From JBHELB01 sp041859045 (GTDB lineage: Bacteria > Hydrogenedentota > Hydrogenedentia > Hydrogenedentales > SLHB01): a DNA stretch of 64,000 bases. Positions 62,677 through 64,000 of this stretch are shown here, one piece after another. Where the stretch lies: positions 1-64,000 of the forward strand of contig JBHELB010000053.1 in assembly GCA_041859045.1 (NCBI GenBank), given 5' to 3'. Every line of letters starts with the position of its first letter. Position 1 is the stretch's first letter. The position numbers were made by a program, and so were the translations under genes. The notes under the pieces were generated by a model. It was not told the origin of the DNA, made no database searches, and saw only the letters and a program-made list of their open reading frames with translations.

Positions 62677-63699
62677 ATGACGAAGAACCCGTTACTGAGG
62701 TCCTTCAACATACGGGTCCACAGCTCTCTTCTGCTGCTATTTGCACTAACGCCTGGGGCTCTTGCGCAGGAGCCCGCGTTTATCCGCGTTTGTTCGTTCA
62801 ACATTGCGAATTTCGGTGCGGGAGACGAGTCGGAACGCTCCCTGGTAAGCATCGTCAACATCCTACGCGCTGCAGACGCCGACATCATTGCACTCCAAGA
62901 GATCGAGCCCACCGCCAAAGGCGAACAACAACTTGACCGTTTGCTAGCGCTGCTCAACAAAGCGGCAGCGTTCTACAAGACGCCTACCTATGCCGTGGCA
63001 CAGCCCCAGGAACGTTCGGGCGACGAACAGACGGCCTTCTTGTGGCGTGCGCCGGTCGAGTTGCTCGAAGCCCCCATCCTTCTCCCCCATCAGCCCGATC
63101 CGGATGGCAATGGCAAGCGCGTGTTTCAGCGCGTCCCGAGCGTGGCGCGGTTCCGCGCGCGGGCGTTCGATTTCTACGTAGTAAACTGCCACCTCTACAC
63201 CAAACCAATTGGCAAGACCAGCGAGGGGCGGGTGTTTGAGTGCGCGACACTGGCGGGGTGGCTGCGCGTATTGACTACCGCATCCGATCGCGATGCGGTG
63301 GTGCTGGGCGATTTCAACCGTTTTCTCGGCGGTAAGACGCCATGGGCGCAATTCACCGCGCCGGAGAATGCCGCGTATCTCCGGCTTGCACTATTGGAGG
63401 CTATCGCCGGGGCCTTACCCGGCTTCGACCCGGCAACGGACGACGCCAAACAAGACGATCGGTACTCAACGACCACCAGCGGGAAAGGGTCTATCTACGA
63501 TCAGATCATTCTCTCCACCGGCACATCGCGCGAGTTCACGCCCACTCCGGCGTTTGGCGTCGATGCGGGCATCGTGGCCTTCGACCGCGAAAAAGACTAC
63601 GAGTGGTTTTCCGACGACTGGAAACTCGTCACGCAGGTCATTTCCGACCACCGACCGGTCTGGGTGCGCCTGCGCATCGATCTCCCCGACGACGACTGA
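62677..63699 (+). CDS. Secreted endonuclease/exonuclease/phosphatase-family protein
   Basis: A 340-residue protein with a signal peptide (about 1-31, ending LAQE) and the DNase I-like fold. Strand motif FNIANFG, metal-binding Glu in ALQEIEPTAKG, then NCHLYTKP, VVLGDFNRFLGG and the terminal catalytic SDHRPVW are all present. It may be a secreted nuclease, phosphatase or phosphodiesterase. ATG 62677 is chosen to begin at the signal peptide; GGGAG lies about 14 bases upstream, an unusually long spacing. Confidence 0.82.
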   Translation: MTKNPLLRSFNIRVHSSLLLLFALTPGALAQEPAFIRVCSFNIANFGAGDESERSLVSIVNILRAADADIIALQEIEPTAKGEQQLDRLLALLNKAAAFYKTPTYAVAQPQERSGDEQTAFLWRAPVELLEAPILLPHQPDPDGNGKRVFQRVPSVARFRARAFDFYVVNCHLYTKPIGKTSEGRVFECATLAGWLRVLTTASDRDAVVLGDFNRFLGGKTPWAQFTAPENAAYLRLALLEAIAGALPGFDPATDDAKQDDRYSTTTSGKGSIYDQIILSTGTSREFTPTPAFGVDAGIVAFDREKDYEWFSDDWKLVTQVISDHRPVWVRLRIDLPDDD

Positions 63700-63735
63700 T
63701 CCCGTGCCCGCACCATACCAGGAAAGGGACGCGAT

Positions 63736-64000
63736 ATGAGTTCGAGAAAGCCCAGAGCATCCAACGCCGCGTCCCTCTTTGTCCTGTTCCTTGGGCTGGC
63801 ATTGCTCTTCCCCGCGGCCGCCTTGGCGGCGGAGGAGACGTCTTCTCTCGCGGCCACTATTGCCGACCATCTGAAAGTACCCACCTACAACGAGTTCGAC
63901 GCAGAAAGAGCCTTCGCGGAATGGGGAGAGGGCTGTGTCCCTATTCTCATCCAAATGCTGAACGAGAGTTCGGGCGAGGCGGAGAAAGTCGCGTTCTACC
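63736..64000 (+). CDS. Secreted protein, N-terminal part (cut by window end)
   Basis: 88 codons are visible. MSSRKPRASN precedes a hydrophobic segment LFVLFLGLALLFPAAALAAE, a cleavable signal peptide. The mature start LKVPTYNEFDAERAFAEWGEG and VPILIQMLNESSGEAEKVAFY look like the first helix pair of a HEAT-like repeat. ATG 63736 follows GGAAAGGG. The rest lies outside the window. Confidence 0.65.
   Translation, partial: MSSRKPRASNAASLFVLFLGLALLFPAAALAAEETSSLAATIADHLKVPTYNEFDAERAFAEWGEGCVPILIQMLNESSGEAEKVAFY

Overview
The window is about 64 kb of high-GC bacterial chromosome with dense, mostly housekeeping gene content. I see no prophage, CRISPR array or complete insertion sequence. The cell envelope looks Gram-negative: there are lipoprotein signal sequences, DegP/HtrA-type proteases, a SurA/PpiC-type isomerase, a type IV pilus retraction ATPase and an ABC exporter of the O-antigen type. 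DisA, solitary MpsC, DUF4914, FtsA, AIM24-like and TMTC-like proteins occur alongside. This mix and the 'caccacagaggcac' intergenic inverted repeat fit a deep-branching uncultured phylum (PVC or Hydrogenedentota-like). That placement is inference only.

Layout. 1-4.5 kb: the tail of an unidentified gene, an MpsC-like protein, DUF4914 and an OFA-type MFS transporter. 4.7-8.5 kb: tRNA-Pro, then a sppA-sigma factor pair, then parA-parB behind a near-consensus sigma-70 promoter. 8.5-13.3 kb: serS, argG, argH and a nitrilase-family amidohydrolase. 13.3-20.7 kb (minus strand): an MrfA-like helicase, an SGNH hydrolase, a DUF188 protein, pilT and a GT-C glycosyltransferase. This block contains a rearrangement scar in which short pieces of the helicase, SGNH and pilT genes are repeated and fused. 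20.7-28.2 kb (minus): an HtrA lipoprotein, an HtrA paralogue lacking the catalytic serine and a TPR lipoprotein; then a Clp ATPase with an FHA membrane protein, and a response regulator with a PilZ protein. 28.3-34.2 kb: a methyltransferase, a PpiC lipoprotein, a DinB-like protein, a broken acetyltransferase, and a long acidic protein with a coiled-coil C-terminus. 34.4-40.5 kb: FtsA-family protein, glycogen phosphorylase and an EF-G2-like GTPase. 40.6-43.7 kb: two membrane proteins of unknown role and a gene-free stretch with a foldback repeat.

43.7-55.1 kb is mainly a surface-polysaccharide region. It holds an AIM24-like protein, a microprotein, a two-domain methyltransferase, a TMTC-like TPR membrane transferase, a Wzt/Wzm-type ABC exporter, three glycosyltransferases and cysS. 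55.3-62.1 kb is a tight plus-strand run lysA-radA-disA-pyrK-pyrD-pyrF-pyrE, linking lysine synthesis, DNA repair and c-di-AMP signalling with pyrimidine synthesis. The window ends with a GNAT acetyltransferase, a secreted endonuclease/exonuclease/phosphatase-fold protein and the start of another secreted protein.

The most distinctive observation is the 16.1-18.5 kb scar. A 100-bp helicase tail, a 51-bp pilT piece and a 38-bp SGNH tail each occur twice. They are joined at a 10-bp microhomology, giving the SGNH hydrolase a new 33-residue C-terminus made of pilT codons in frame and helicase codons out of frame. No complete undescribed system is evident. The Clp-FHA group, the active/inactive HtrA pair and the long coiled-coil protein are the best functional leads.
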